Source: Coptis chinensis (taxonomy: Eukaryota; Streptophyta; Magnoliopsida; Ranunculales; Ranunculaceae). Taken from it: 64,000 bases of DNA. Where the stretch lies: assembly GCA_015680905.1 (NCBI GenBank), contig JADFTS010000116.1:25389-89388 (forward strand), written 5' to 3'. A model generated the notes under the pieces. That model worked only from the letters and a program-made list of their open reading frames with translations, had not been told where the DNA came from and ran no database searches. Of this stretch, positions 10,428 through 21,546 are shown piece by piece (the first letter of the stretch is position 1; every line of letters starts with the position of its first letter). The translations under genes and the position numbers were made by a program.

Positions 10428-11624
10428 TTTTAGCAACAGCAACCAATGCCAACTGAAGTTGATGGGCAAAGCAATGAACATAAAAAGCAAATCCGTTTTT
10501 CTTCATGATGAGGGCTTTAAGACCGTTGAACTGACCTTGCATATTACTAGCTCCGTCATAACCTTGACCATGCAATCTTGATATACATAATCCTTGTTTG
10601 CTGAAAAGTGAATCAAGAGCTACTTTGAGTGATAAGGCACTAGTTTCTTCAACGTGCACAATGCCAAGAAAACGTTCAACCAAACATCCATCTTTATTTA
10701 TAAAGTGCAAAAAACAGCCATTTGTTCTTTAATTGATATGTCTCGAGATTCATCAACCAAAACTAAGAAAAAAAAATCTCCAAGCTCTTTAAGGATGGCG
10801 TTTGTAGTTTCTACTGCAGCTGAATTGACAATATCTCTTTGAATATCAGGCGAAGTCAAACAGATATTCCCAGGAGAATTTCTTATCACATCCTTAACGA
10901 CATCATTGTGATTCTCTGCAAATTTCAACATGCCTAGAGAGTTCCCTGGATTACTTGAGGTAGGGGATTCATCATGACCTCTAAAGGCTAATCCTTGTCG
11001 TAAAAGAAATCGAGAACAATCAACCATTGTTTGCAAATGAATTCTGTATGCACTTTGAACCTTGTCTGACTGTCTAGATAAAAGAGTTCGAACTTGTTGC
11101 TTCTGATTTAGTAAAGCTTGCCTTTGCCTATATACATGATTGTGAGTAGTATTAGGCCCCCCCAACATGACTCTGTAATGCGACCTTTCTATTTTTCCAA
11201 TTTTTAAATCCTCTAAATACAAAGGAATCTCCCCCTCCTTGCTGCCCGTGTTCCGGTCGAAAAAGATAACAATGTAAACAAAAAACAGCATCATCATGTA
11301 TGATATACTCTAACCAATCACCACCATCATTGAACCAGGAAGCATTGAATCTTCGTAGTTTATTGTATATAGGTGTTAATAGAAACTTGTGCTCCGCGGG
11401 CCTGAAACCCTTTAGTAGATATGATCGACGAACAAACTCTTGCTCATTATGAGGATAATCTGAAATTCGAGGATGTAACCCCGGATCGGCAGGAAGATTT
11501 GTATGATCATTCTCCACACGGTTTCACTTTAGCGTAGGTTGCACTTGATTAGGGGGAGTATTTTCTACTACCACAACCACAGGTGATTGATCAAGAATAG
11601 GCTTCCTTATGAGGAATTTCTCCA
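10428..11624 (-). pseudogene. hAT transposon 2 transposase, N-terminal half
   Basis: Probable start at 11624 (MEKFLIRKP), with an in-frame TGA about 33 codons later. It then shows the TTF-type zinc-finger region (FNASWFNDGGDWLEY, CLHCYLFRP, FRGFKNWK) and DUF4371 (FRGHDESPTSSN, LVLVDESRD, LHGQGYDGASNM). A frameshift between about 11150 and 11300 separates the two. The frame runs up to the LINE junction at ALVAVAKNITHV and continues at 4398 in the same frame. It is a diverged homologue of the transposase at 1-1253. Confidence 0.87.
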
Positions 11625-12230
11625 TATCTACACAAAAATCAATTACATATCACTACAACAAAAATTATTTATTCCTTAAAGGCTAACCGAATATAGATGA
11701 AACGTGTATGTTATCAATCAATTAGAAAGGTGGAAACATGTTTTTCAACAAATATCCACAGAATTGTATTATTTGTTCATAAGAAAATACTAAAACATAA
11801 GTAAGAAATGAGAAATAGAGAACATACCGAAGTGAAAATTGGTTGGTTCTGACTTCTGAAATTCTGAGTGCAATGATGGATTGATGGTTAATTAATATTG
11901 GTTGGTAACGAGAAGTTCTGAGTTCTAGGAGAGAAGGAGAGACCGAGAGAGAGGTGTTGTTATTTAACCCAAACCTGCAATTGAAGACTGGACCCTCGCT
12001 AGAAAGAAGGTATCTCCCCAAAACTGGAATTACTAAACAACAACCATGGACCCCAACTGATTTGGAGGGAATCAAAACTGAGAGAGAAGGATAAACTTGA
12101 GAAGTCGAGAAAGAGATGTGTATTTGTGGGCTTGTGGCCGGGTTGCTCAAATAACAACACTACTATTTTTTTTGGGTCCAAAATTGAGCGGGGGGGGCGC
12201 CTACCTGGTCCATTAATAGATCCGCCACTG
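11625..12230 (-). other. 5' untranslated and terminal region of hAT transposon 2
   Basis: No credible coding sequence. It contains the hAT leader and probably an intron, and ends with a G-rich tract and the terminal CAGTGGCGGATCTA read on the minus strand. Confidence 0.65.
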
Positions 12231-12347
12231 GTTGTACACATGCATAGTGGTGTTTGCATGTTTGTTGCACATGCATAATGGTGTGTGCATATGTGGTATA
12301 ATAATATTTGCATGTGTGTTATACACATACATAATGGTGTGTTCATG
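12231..12347. repeat. Minisatellite-like locus, left part
   Basis: Begins with the right copy of the hAT 8-bp duplication (12231-12238). It consists of about four degenerate units of roughly 30 bp resembling ACACATGCATAATGGTGTGT. It continues after the nest at 48335-48420, so it is the original locus into which at least two elements inserted. The AATGGTGTGTTCATG at 12333-12347 may be the left target duplication of the LINE fragment. Confidence 0.65.
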
Positions 12348-12559
12348 TTTTTTTTTTTTTTTTTTTTTTGCTAAATAAGTTAAAAATTATATTAAAAGTA
12401 AAGTATTATACAAGTACATTAAAAGGACATCACTCCCCCTAATCTATTTGGTTCAAGCAAATCTCATAAAGGTTTGATAAGGCACCTCCTATTTATGAAT
12501 CCAAAGGGGTTTCTCATTACAAACAATTAACAGATCTTTCTCTAGGTTTGAGGCTTTTT
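12348..12559 (-). mobile_element. 3' tail of a 5'-truncated LINE, first half
   Basis: Starts on the plus strand with a poly-T run of about 20 bases, that is the poly-A tail of a minus-strand LINE. The remaining approximately 190 bp is its 3' UTR. The other half, which codes for the end of an RNase H domain, is at 48095-48334, beyond the copia insertion. Confidence 0.7.
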
Positions 12560-12815
12560 TGTTGGAAAACTAAACCAAATTTCTAGAAGTCAAAGAGTCT
12601 TAGTGAAAGTTTAATTGTGTCTAGGATAATGAAAAGTCTAATTAAAATGTGTAATATAGTTAATGAGGTTTCTAGTATCTAGAGTCTTCTTTAAAGGCTA
12701 TATAAGCCATTTATGTATCTGTTTATAGATTAAGAATAAAACTAAGAAACAAATAATTGAGTTGTTTGATGGAAATTCTTCTCCCAAAGTGATAATCTAA
12801 GTTACTTTTATAACA
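12560..12815 (+). repeat. Copia 5' LTR
   Basis: 256 bp, TGTTGG to ATAACA. It matches the 258-bp 3' LTR at 47837-48094 apart from roughly ten substitutions and small indels. A TATA-like TATATAAGCC lies near 12700. Confidence 0.93.
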
Positions 12816-12818
12816 AAG

Positions 12819-12830
12819 TAGTATTAGAGC
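12819..12830 (+). promoter_or_regulatory. Copia primer-binding site
   Basis: TAGTATTAGAGC, three bases after the LTR. It differs at two positions from TGGTATCAGAGC, the site complementary to the 3' end of initiator Met-tRNA used by many plant copia elements. Confidence 0.7.
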
Positions 12831-12848
12831 TGAAACGATCTTGTGTAG

Positions 12849-13850
12849 ATGGCAAACACAAGTAACATGGGTCTCTCATTACCCGTTTCAATGGAGAAAA
12901 CTATGATTATTGGAGCAACAATATGAAGGTGCTATTAAAATCAATGGAGCTGTGGAATATTGTTGAAGTAGGGTACAATGAACCTAAAAATGAAGTAAAT
13001 TTGGAGGAAGGACCAAGAAACATTTTGAATGAGAATAGGAAGAAGGACAGCAAGGCACTTTTCTAGATTTATCAAGCAATCGAAATGCCGGTGTATGAGA
13101 GAATTGCCAAAGCTAGAAATGCAAAGCAAGCTTAGGATCGGAGGTCATCCAAACAGCATACAAAGGAGAAGAAAAGGTGAAAAAAGTTCGACTTCAAACC
13201 TTAAGATCGGAGTTTGAAAAATTAGAAATGAAAGATCAAGAAAGTATTGCGGAGTACTTCACGAAAGTAACTTCAATTGTAAACCAAATGGCATCGAATG
13301 GAGAAATCTTAGAAGATGAAAGGGTTAGTTATTGAAAAAATTCTGCGTAATTTGCCCCCGAAGTTTGATTATGTTGTGGTTGCTATCGAAGAATCAAGAG
13401 ATTTGTCCACTCTCTCTCTTGAAGAGTTGCAAGGTACTTTGAAGGCCCATGAAGTCAGAATTAATCTGAGGAACCCTCCCCTCCTTCTCAACCCGATCAA
13501 GCTCTCAAATCCAATGTCACGGGAGGTCGTGGATCTTCTCATAGTCGTGGACGTGGAAGAGGTCGAAACTATAGAGGATGAGGTTCAAATTTTCGTGGGA
13601 GAGGAAGAGGTCGTTCAAGCAATAACCAAGATGAAAGAGAAGAAAATCATAACTCCATATTTTTCCAAAGAGGTAGAGGTCGTGGAAATCAAAGAGGCAG
13701 GGGTCGTGGCTACTTTGAATGCTACCATTGCCACAAACCAGGACACACTATCAGCAAGTGCTGGTATAAGCAAGAGGATAACAAGCAGAATGAGGCAGGT
13801 TATGTACATGAAACAAAACATGAAGAAAGAAGTATTCAAGACACTTCGTT
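12849..13850 (+). pseudogene. Copia gag
   Basis: Starts MANTSNMG (12849), and shifts frame almost at once to YDYWSNNMKVLLKS. The UBN2/gag region runs through [31 protein letters not shown] and NLPPKFDYVV. It is followed by an Arg-Gly-rich stretch and a zinc knuckle CX2CX4HX4C at 13720-13761 (CYHCHKPGHTISKC), whose Cys and His residues are all present. The parts lie in different frames, with at least three frameshifts. Gag forms the virus-like particle and packages RNA. Confidence 0.85.
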
Positions 13851-15126
13851 GCTTGCTTGCTTGTCATGGTGATGACTTGGATGATGTGTGGTATCTTGAT
13901 AGCGGTGCTAGCAAGCATATGACAGGAAACAAGAATTTGTTTACAAGCTTAACAAAATCTGATTGTGGCCAAGTAACGATTGGTGATAATAAAGCATACA
14001 AAATCGAAGGAGTTAGTGAAATAGCTTTCAAAGCAAAGTCGGGGGAGCATCAAGGCGATGGCTGATGTTTACTATGTCCCGGTTAAAAAGTCATAATCTT
14101 CTAAGTGCGGTCATCTTTTTAAGGAAAGGATTTGATATCCATTTCCGAGACAATGCTTGTTTCTTGTCAAAGAAAAGTCAGCTTGTTGCATAGATTGGCG
14201 TTGCTGAAAATAATTTGTTCCCTCTAAAACTTCAAACCTCGAATTTGTCTTGCTTCACTAGTGTTGATAATGGGAACTGGAAGGCTCGAAGCTATGGCAT
14301 GATAGGTTTGGACACTTGAACTATGGAAGCTTGAAGCAGTTATCAACGAAGGCGATGGTCAAAGGACTACCTCAAATTTATCTTACAGATGATGTTTGTG
14401 AAGATTGTCAGATTGGCAAGCTTCATAGATCTCCATTCCCTTCGCAGTCCACTTGGTGAGCAAAGAAGCTACTATAACTTGTTCATTCAGATTTGTGCGG
14501 TCCAATGCGAGTTACATCTCACGGAAGTAATCGATATTTTATCTCCTTCATTGATGATTATTCAAGGAAAGTGTGGGTTTATTTTCTTAAAGAAAAATCA
14601 GATGCCTTCCAAGCCTTTAAGGATTTCAAAGCTAAAGTTGAAAAAATTTCTGGTTTGCGTATACAATCGTTGAGAACTGATCGGGGTGGCTAATATCTTC
14701 CGACTGAATTTGAAATATATTGTAGAGATCATGGAATAAGACACCAATTGACAGCTCGATATACACCACAACAAAATGGTGTTTGTGAAAGAAAGAACCA
14801 CACTATCATGGACATGGTGAGGTGTATGCTTAGTAGGAAGAAGTTGGAAAAAGTACTATGGGCTGAAGCTGTTTCATGTGCTGTTTATTTGATAAACAGA
14901 TCACTGACGAAGGGCTTGATGGACAACACACCTCATGAGGCACACATCCCTGATGCAGCAAGGAGCAAGCTCGATGACAAGGCAAAAAAGTGTATATTTG
15001 TTGGCTATAGTGAGAGGAGCAGGGCCTACAAGTTGTACAATCTGTAACAAATAAGATAGTGATCAGCTAGGATGTTCGGTTCGATGAAACTTTTGCCTAT
15101 AATGGTGGTACAAGTACAACTGATTT
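13851..15126 (+). pseudogene. Copia protease and integrase
   Basis: The aspartic protease active site appears as VWYLDSGASKHMT near 13888-13925. The GAG-pre-integrase region follows in broken frames. The integrase core includes SDLCGPMRV, FIDDYSRKVWVYF, LRTDRGG and PQQNGVCERKNHT; these contain the Asp, Asp and Glu of the DDE triad. A TAA replaces the residue after LRTDRGG near 14691. The domain ends with CIFVGYSERSRAYKLY near 15000-15040, typical of copia. Confidence 0.87.
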
Positions 15127-15130
15127 TCCT

Positions 15131-15661
15131 ATGCTAGAAAGTGAAGAAGTTGGCTCTCACACAGACAGTGCACCCCCGACTTCATCAAGAGATGATGACT
15201 ATGAAAGTCCTCCCCAAAAAGTGAGAAGTATACGAGAACTTTACAACTCGACTGAGCAAATTGAACTAGATGATGTTGTTTACTTTGCTTTCTTTACGGG
15301 AGAGGATCCAATTTCATTTTATGACGCGAGTAAAGAAGAAACATGGAAACAAGCAATGATAGAAGAGATAAAGTCCATTGAGAAGAATGGCACTTGGGAG
15401 CTCACAGATCTGCAACCACACAAGATTCCTATTGGAGTGAAATGGGTATACAAAATAAAGAAGAATCCAGATGGCTCTATCAACAAATACAAGGCAAGGC
15501 TTGTGGCGAAGGGATACAAACAAAAGGAAGGAGAAGATTATACTGAAGTATTTGCTCCTGTTTCCAGACTTGAGACCGTCAGACTAATGATTTCTTTTGC
15601 AGCTCAAAACAATTGGAAAATATTCCAAATGGATGTGAAGTCGGCGTTCTTAAATGGAGTT
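15131..15661 (+). pseudogene. Copia reverse transcriptase, first part
   Basis: After a variable linker, RT starts with [20 protein letters not shown], then [19 protein letters not shown] and [11 protein letters not shown]. It breaks at [11 protein letters not shown], exactly where the gypsy element inserted. The first catalytic Asp (MDVKSAF) is present. The same protein resumes at 46638. Confidence 0.92.
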
Positions 15662-17116
15662 TGATAAGCACCCAAAAGTGTATTATGAAACCCCATTGAG
15701 ACATATAAATTTGGTTAATTATGTGTTTAATAATCATGAAATAAATATGTTTTCATACTTTTGCAGGTATTTGCAGTAAACATGGAAATATTGGTTAAAC
15801 CTGCGATAAAGCACGAGGAACGGCGTATATATGAATTCTTCCAAATCCGCACAGAAGCATCAAAATTCCAAAGCTCCTACCTCTCGAACCAGGACTCCGA
15901 ATGCGACAAGAGAGCTGCTCAGACAATCAGGACGATGAACTCTACGCATAGGCGCGAAGTTGTAAAAACTATCCAAAATACCGGACCGCCACTGGACTGC
16001 ACATGGACCCACTATGCGGGGCCACAAGATTGGATGAGTCATCAATCATGGAGCATGTCAAGACAAAAATAACAAATTATTGGTGCAAAGTTGACACCTT
16101 GCATGTAATAAATTAGATTAGGTGTTAATAGTGAAAAAAAAAATGCAAGGTGTCACTTTGTTTTAATGTGGTGGATAAAAATGAATTAATGTGGTTTGAT
16201 GATTCACGTGGGAGGAAATGAGATTTCTCTCAAATGGAGAAGAAATTAGACAAGGGTGGGGGACACTCCATTTACTCCCTTGACTTATTTTTCTTACATT
16301 GCATTATTTTAGTTCCTTAGTGAGAAAAATCATAAGTTAGTTTTTAGTTTTTATAAGAAAAGCTTGTAATAGTTTTAATGGAGGAAACACTTGTTTTCTT
16401 CTAGAAAATAAATAGAAGTGAGTTTGATTGTTTAGCTTTCTCCTCTCTCTCTCTTTTGTTTTTTTTAGTTTATAAATCCTTGTCCCAAGGATCATGAGCT
16501 AACTTCCCTTTTGGGGAGTTAATCCAACTCATGTGAGGGTAAATCAATTTTTGTTGGTTTGGTAGGTTGTTAGGAAGAACAACTAGCTCTACACCCTATC
16601 CCAAAATGATAGTTGGTGTAGTGTCTAGTTAGGAATCAAAGCAATGAGCTTAGAGATAAGTCATTGCTTAGTTCCCACTTGCTAGCATGTGTGAGCTCTT
16701 AAGTGAGCCATACATGCTAGGGATCAAATCTTTTCTTCCATTAGGGGCTTGTCTATGAGTCTAGGAAGGATCAAATAACCTTTTTCAAATCAACAACTAA
16801 TGATAGTTTCACATGAGTAGGATTAACTCTCCACCTTTTCTTTCAAATCTCTATTTTGGTATTAAGTGCATGTTTTCAAACTTTAATGTCTTTCTTAATG
16901 TTTGTGTAGGAAGGAAAACCTAGCATCAATATTATAACCTTACTCCTTAGTTCCCTTTATTGTAACATCCAATTTGTAGTTGTTCTAAAACTTTAGGTTA
17001 GATCGAATCCTTAATCCAACTCTACGAAACGAAGATCGTGAGTAAAGAACTTTGAGTGCTTTTGCATCAATTTAGAGAGTTCAAACCTCTAAGTAGTAGT
17101 AAAGAGGCATATATCA
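15662..17116 (+). repeat. 5' LTR of Athila-type element A
   Basis: 1,455 bp, paired with 45181-46637. From about 16030 to the end the two LTRs are nearly identical, while 15770-16030 differs by many clustered substitutions and indels. A TATA-like TTTATAAATCC lies near 16469. Confidence 0.95.
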
Positions 17117-17118
17117 AA

Positions 17119-17130
17119 TGGCGCCGCTGC
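17119..17130 (+). promoter_or_regulatory. Primer-binding site of element A
   Basis: TGGCGCCGCTGC, two bases after the LTR. It resembles the TGGCGCCG-type site of Athila-lineage elements. The same motif is present next to the LTR of element B (39251-39263). Confidence 0.85.
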
Positions 17131-18746
17131 TATTCTAAAGCCATAGGACTTGTGCTACGGATCGGAAGTTGCATCAAGGGGGAACCCCCATTCTCTTTCT
17201 TCCTTTCCTTTTCGTTCGTTTTTACGTTTTTGTTGTTTTTTCGTATTTTTGCCTCATGATAGACACGTAAGCTCACGGATTTTTCGTTCCACTTCCAGGT
17301 ACCAAAAGTTAGGACTGGGAAAGATAAATACAGGCGATTATAAGACTTCTGAGAAAATTTGAAAGTATTCTGATTCTTGGACAAAGCGTCTTGCCGGTGT
17401 GGAGTCAGCGTGGCGAAGTGGGACCCGCGTCTGCGGGTGAATTTCTTCAGTTGGTGCTCCTGTTCAACCACCAGCATCTCCTGATCTACCTTGATCCATT
17501 TACAAGCCTAAATATCTGGTCCTGTACCTGAAAAATTCGATAATCCTTTGGGATTAATCGCGTCGACGAATTGAAACGTTTGTTTCAGTTCACAAGCGGA
17601 AAAGCGGAAGCTACAGGTTCCAAATTTTCAGTATTATTGTAATTTTTTTATGTTTTTTCTGCATATATGCCATGTATATAGTATTAGGAAAAATTTATGG
17701 ATTATTATTTAAGTTTTAGCCTAGAATTATGCATGAATCAAGTTCGTACACCGGTAAATATTTATATACGACTACACGGACATGAATTGCATATTAATGT
17801 ATATTTACATATTAATGGTACTGTTTTGCATGGGTATATGTCTTTCGACGTATAAATGTTTCTTGTTACATGTTTAATATTTCTCTACGTATACGTACAC
17901 GGTATTGTCTAATAAGTCGATTTTGTTAAGAAAGAGGAGAACATTCCAACAAGGGTTAAAATCTGAGTTGGGTAAGTTGTTTCTAAACCCTACGGGGTAA
18001 ATCTCAATGAGTATTGTCGAAATCGAATTATTATGCAATACAAGAGTCGTATTTTAGTTTATGTATAATACCTTACATGTTTAGTTTTGTCGTATTTATC
18101 TGCGTATGTATACTATATCCGTATGCTTATGTATTTAGATCATTATGAGTGATTCAAATTTGCACATTCTTGTTGATATATCGTTTACGTAATATCGATT
18201 TACAAATTAAGCGTACATATCACGTATTATTCGCGATGTATATTTGCTGTCGTATGGAAATATTTATCGATGACACAAGCTTGCCTATCATTATAGCTAT
18301 ACGTATGAGTAGAGTACCTTCACATGCTACTGCACCTAGTATTGTATGAGTAGATTGTATTTGCATGTTTGTATTTTCACCCTTGCATAAATCTTTAAAA
18401 AAATAATAATAATAAATTAATTAATTAATTAAATTAAAATTAATACCGCCTTTGCATAAATTTTAATTCCATAAATCTTAATCATATTCCGATGGTGTCT
18501 AGGAAACTTGAAAGATTGAGGTTACTTAATTAGAACCGTGCTTGCACGAAAAGTCTCCCTCATATCTCTCTTGTGACCTGGCTGTTGGTTTATGCACACG
18601 TATTCCTAGCTTCACTGCTACGTTAGCAGCAGCTTAGGCATATGTTGTTAAACTCTAATGCTTAAGATAATAATAAAATTCGAGTCCTACTAAATTCCTT
18701 CTGTAAGTTAGATCTAATTTTATGCTTGCATGAGATTAAGGTCTGG
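17131..18746 (+). other. Untranslated leader of element A
   Basis: About 1.6 kb without a credible gene. AT-rich, with many TACGTA-type steps. Long leaders before gag are usual in Athila-type elements. Confidence 0.7.
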
Positions 18747-20575
18747 TTCCACTAAAGAAATTGAACATACCTATCGTCGAAAAAATCGATAAGCAATTGC
18801 GTAAGCTCTCACCTAAAAATTGTTCTTCTTCTGCTAATTACCTTCATCACAATCCTTCGTCGCCATCAACTTCTGTCATTATGGCCGACGATCCTCCACC
18901 AGAGAGAGCCCCTCTCGGACTTCTATCTTTGCATTCTGGGAAGGACCTTCTTCCCGCGCATCAAACTTGAGGACATTGTCGGTGATTTTCGTTATCCCAC
19001 CAAACGTTTTCAGTTTGTTACCTATATATCATGGTTTGGAGCACGAAAAACCTTACAATCATCTTCGTGAAGCTTCAACAAGTGGCAACAACATTTCACC
19101 ATCCGGTCTCTAAGGAACAACTCTTTGCTTCCGGATTTTGTTTCCATTCACTTTAAGCGGAAAAAGCGTCAATCGGCTAGCGGGACAACAGCCACAATCC
19201 ATAGACACATGGAATAAACTAGTTCAAGCTTTCATGCTTCAATTTTACACTCGAAGAAAAAAACACCGAAATGCTTGAAAAATTCAATTCTTTTCGTCAA
19301 AATCCTCATGAATCCTTTCTGAAAGCATGGAGTCGTTTCTTGATCTTCTGTTAGAATGTCCTCATCACCAACTGGACAAAGCTGTCCTTGTTCGTTCATT
19401 CTTTAATGGTCTTTCGATCATCAAAAAGAAACTCTTGATATAATGAGCGGAGGTTGCTTCATGGACAAAGGAGCTCTTGAAGCTTATACTTTTCTTGAAA
19501 AACAAAGCGAAAAAAGGTACACCTTGGGGTAACAACGAGTCGTCTAGATCATCAAAGGATCTTGTTACAAAAGCCACATCTATTTTTGAGGTAAAACCCG
19601 ATCCCGAAATAAAAATTTGATAGAATCCCTAACTAAAAAGTAGATGCCCTTGCGGTTCAAGTAAACGATCAACTACCAAAACCGGTCATGAGCGTTGACA
19701 CACCTCCTTGTGTCCTTTGTCTTAGTCCCGACCATCGATGCATATTGTCCCTTGTTATATGCTTCCCCTACTCAACAATCGGAGGAGGCATGTGCATTCA
19801 ACATTCCCAATGCACCGTGGAGACAACATCGAATTTAAACTTGAAGCAAAATAACCAACAAATGGGGGCTCCTCCGGTTTTAGCTAATCCACTTTGTTCG
19901 CCTACCAACAATTTTATTCCATACCGCCAAGGAAATAATCAACAATACCAACAAGGTCAATTTCAAAATAATTCCAATGCTAACTATCAAATCAGCCGCA
20001 GCCTTGTTCGTGCTAATCCAGATCCAAACTATAATCACCAACTTCTAAGCAATAATCGAGAACTACTACCTGTTGCACAACCTACGCCAACCATTACGGA
20101 TAGGACAAATGAGACTTTCTTGGCTTACATGAACCAACAGTCTCAAATTTTAACGTCTATCCAACAATCACTTCAACAATTGAAGAAAAGAGTCGAAGAA
20201 AAGTGTTTCCTGCAAGCGGTTCAAACCCTAAACCGGCAAACCACGACCTTTGAACTCACCAATGCCCACAAGCACCCCCAACCAAGGTGAGGTGCATGCA
20301 ATCACTACTCTATGATCTGGAAAAACTGTGGACAATCAGATACGTATGCCAGATGATCAACCAAAGGAAAAAGAGGGTTCCAAGGAATCTATTTCTAATA
20401 ATGAACCTACAGAAGATTCCCCATATCCAACAAAGTCAACACCTCCGAATGTAGGAAACAAGCAAGTAGACCCCTTTGCCAAATTCCGCCTTAAGGCACC
20501 GTTTCCTGCACGCTTGGCAAAGAATAAACCTGATGAGAATTTTTCTTTGAAATTCGAGAGACTTTTCAAAATTTA
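18747..20575 (+). pseudogene. Athila-type gag of element A
   Basis: Recognisable pieces in shifting frames: STKEIEHTYRRKNR at about 18750, YHGLEHEKPYNHLRE near 19030, FPFTLSGKS near 19150, IDTWNKLVQAF near 19205, SFRQNPHESFLKAWSRFLD near 19290-19345 and CPHHQLDKAVLVRSFFNGLS near 19360. These follow the order of Athila gag. A Cys/His-rich piece (PPCVLCLSPDHRC) lies near 19705, then a Gln/Asn-rich segment (19850-20200). The segment PFPARLAKNKPDENF near 20500 leads towards the protease. Many stops and frameshifts are present. Confidence 0.82.
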
Positions 20576-20778
20576 ACAATCAACTTACCTTTTTCTCGAT
20601 GCCTTAAAACTATTACCAAAACATGCAAAATTTCTGAAAGATATGTGCACCACAAAAAGGAGAACTAATGTTCCTCAACAAAGCGTTCCTCATCGAGCGG
20701 TTTCCTCCATCACCGAACACAATGGTATAGTAAAATACAAGGACCACTGGTAGACCCAATCGGTTCCATGCACCTTAG

Positions 20779-21546
20779 GTGACAAATACCGCGGCTCTTG
20801 CACTACTAGACCTAGGAGCTAGTGTGAACTTACTTCCATATTATTTATTTAAACAACTAGGTCTTCATGAGCTCAAACCTACCACCATGACTCTACAGTT
20901 AGCAGATCGTTCCATAAAGTATCCAAAAGGAATTGTGGAAAACGTCCTTGTAAAAGTCCAGGATTTCTTCTATCCTGTAGACTTTGTTATTTTGGATACA
21001 AAAGTTGTATGTGATTCCATTCCTATCATCTTAGGACGTCCATTCCTCGCCACTGCTAATGCTCTTATTAACTGTAGAGATGGTTCCATGACCATGTCTT
21101 TCGAAAATCTTTCGGTCGAGGTGAATGTGTTCAAGTTGATGAAACAACTTCCAGAGCCTGACATTGATGGTGAGGTCAACAGGGTTGACAGCATTCTGCA
21201 AGAGTATTTCACAAACTCTTTTCCTGAAGATGAAGTGTACCAATTTCTTTCCTTTAGCGAATCTAAGTTTGAGGACGATGATTATACACAAGAAGTAAAT
21301 GAGTTATTAAAGTCAGTACCATTATTTGACCCTACAACAATGATGTCAAGTAACTTGGATGATCATCAATCTGTTTACTACATGGATGATGACCTTCCTC
21401 AAGAATCTTTAATACCCACTCAGCCCACCCCTGAATTAAAACATTTTCTTTCGGAATTAAAATCGCGTGACTTGATGCCGATGGTGCGTCACCCGATTAT
21501 TATTTCTTCCATTGGTGACCGACGATCAAGAAGCTCGTTTAATTAA
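20779..21546 (+). pseudogene. Retroviral-type aspartic protease region of element A
   Basis: A 255-codon open stretch. The active-site region reads ALLDLGASVNLLPY, where DLGAS replaces the usual D(T/S)GA; this DLGAS form is characteristic of Athila-like elements. It continues with LQLADRSIKYPKG and PIILGRPFLATANA, the flap and hydrophobic-Gly motifs. An acidic linker follows up to 21530. The frame shifts near 21512-21546 into the RT. It would process the Gag-Pol polyprotein. Confidence 0.85.

Larger units (their letters stand above)
3025..12230 (-). mobile_element. hAT transposon 2, interrupted by a LINE
   Basis: Bounded by a perfect 8-bp target duplication and by short imperfect terminal inverted repeats: TAGTGGCGAA at the left end and, on the minus strand, CAGTGGCGGA at the right end (8 of 10 match). 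Of its 9.2 kb, about 6.0 kb (4413-10413) is a LINE, leaving an element of about 3.2 kb. The transposase is read on the minus strand, with its N-terminal half at the right and its C-terminal half at the left of the LINE. It is broken by stops and frameshifts, so the copy is non-autonomous. It contains a poly-A run at about 3090-3120. Confidence 0.92.

Noticed and set aside
10698-10842. Plus-strand 62-codon frame across the hAT N-terminal half
   Set aside because: Shadow of the minus-strand DUF4371 region.
17056-17477. Small frames around the end of the 5' LTR and PBS of element A
   Set aside because: They cross the LTR border and PBS and have no counterpart in element B.
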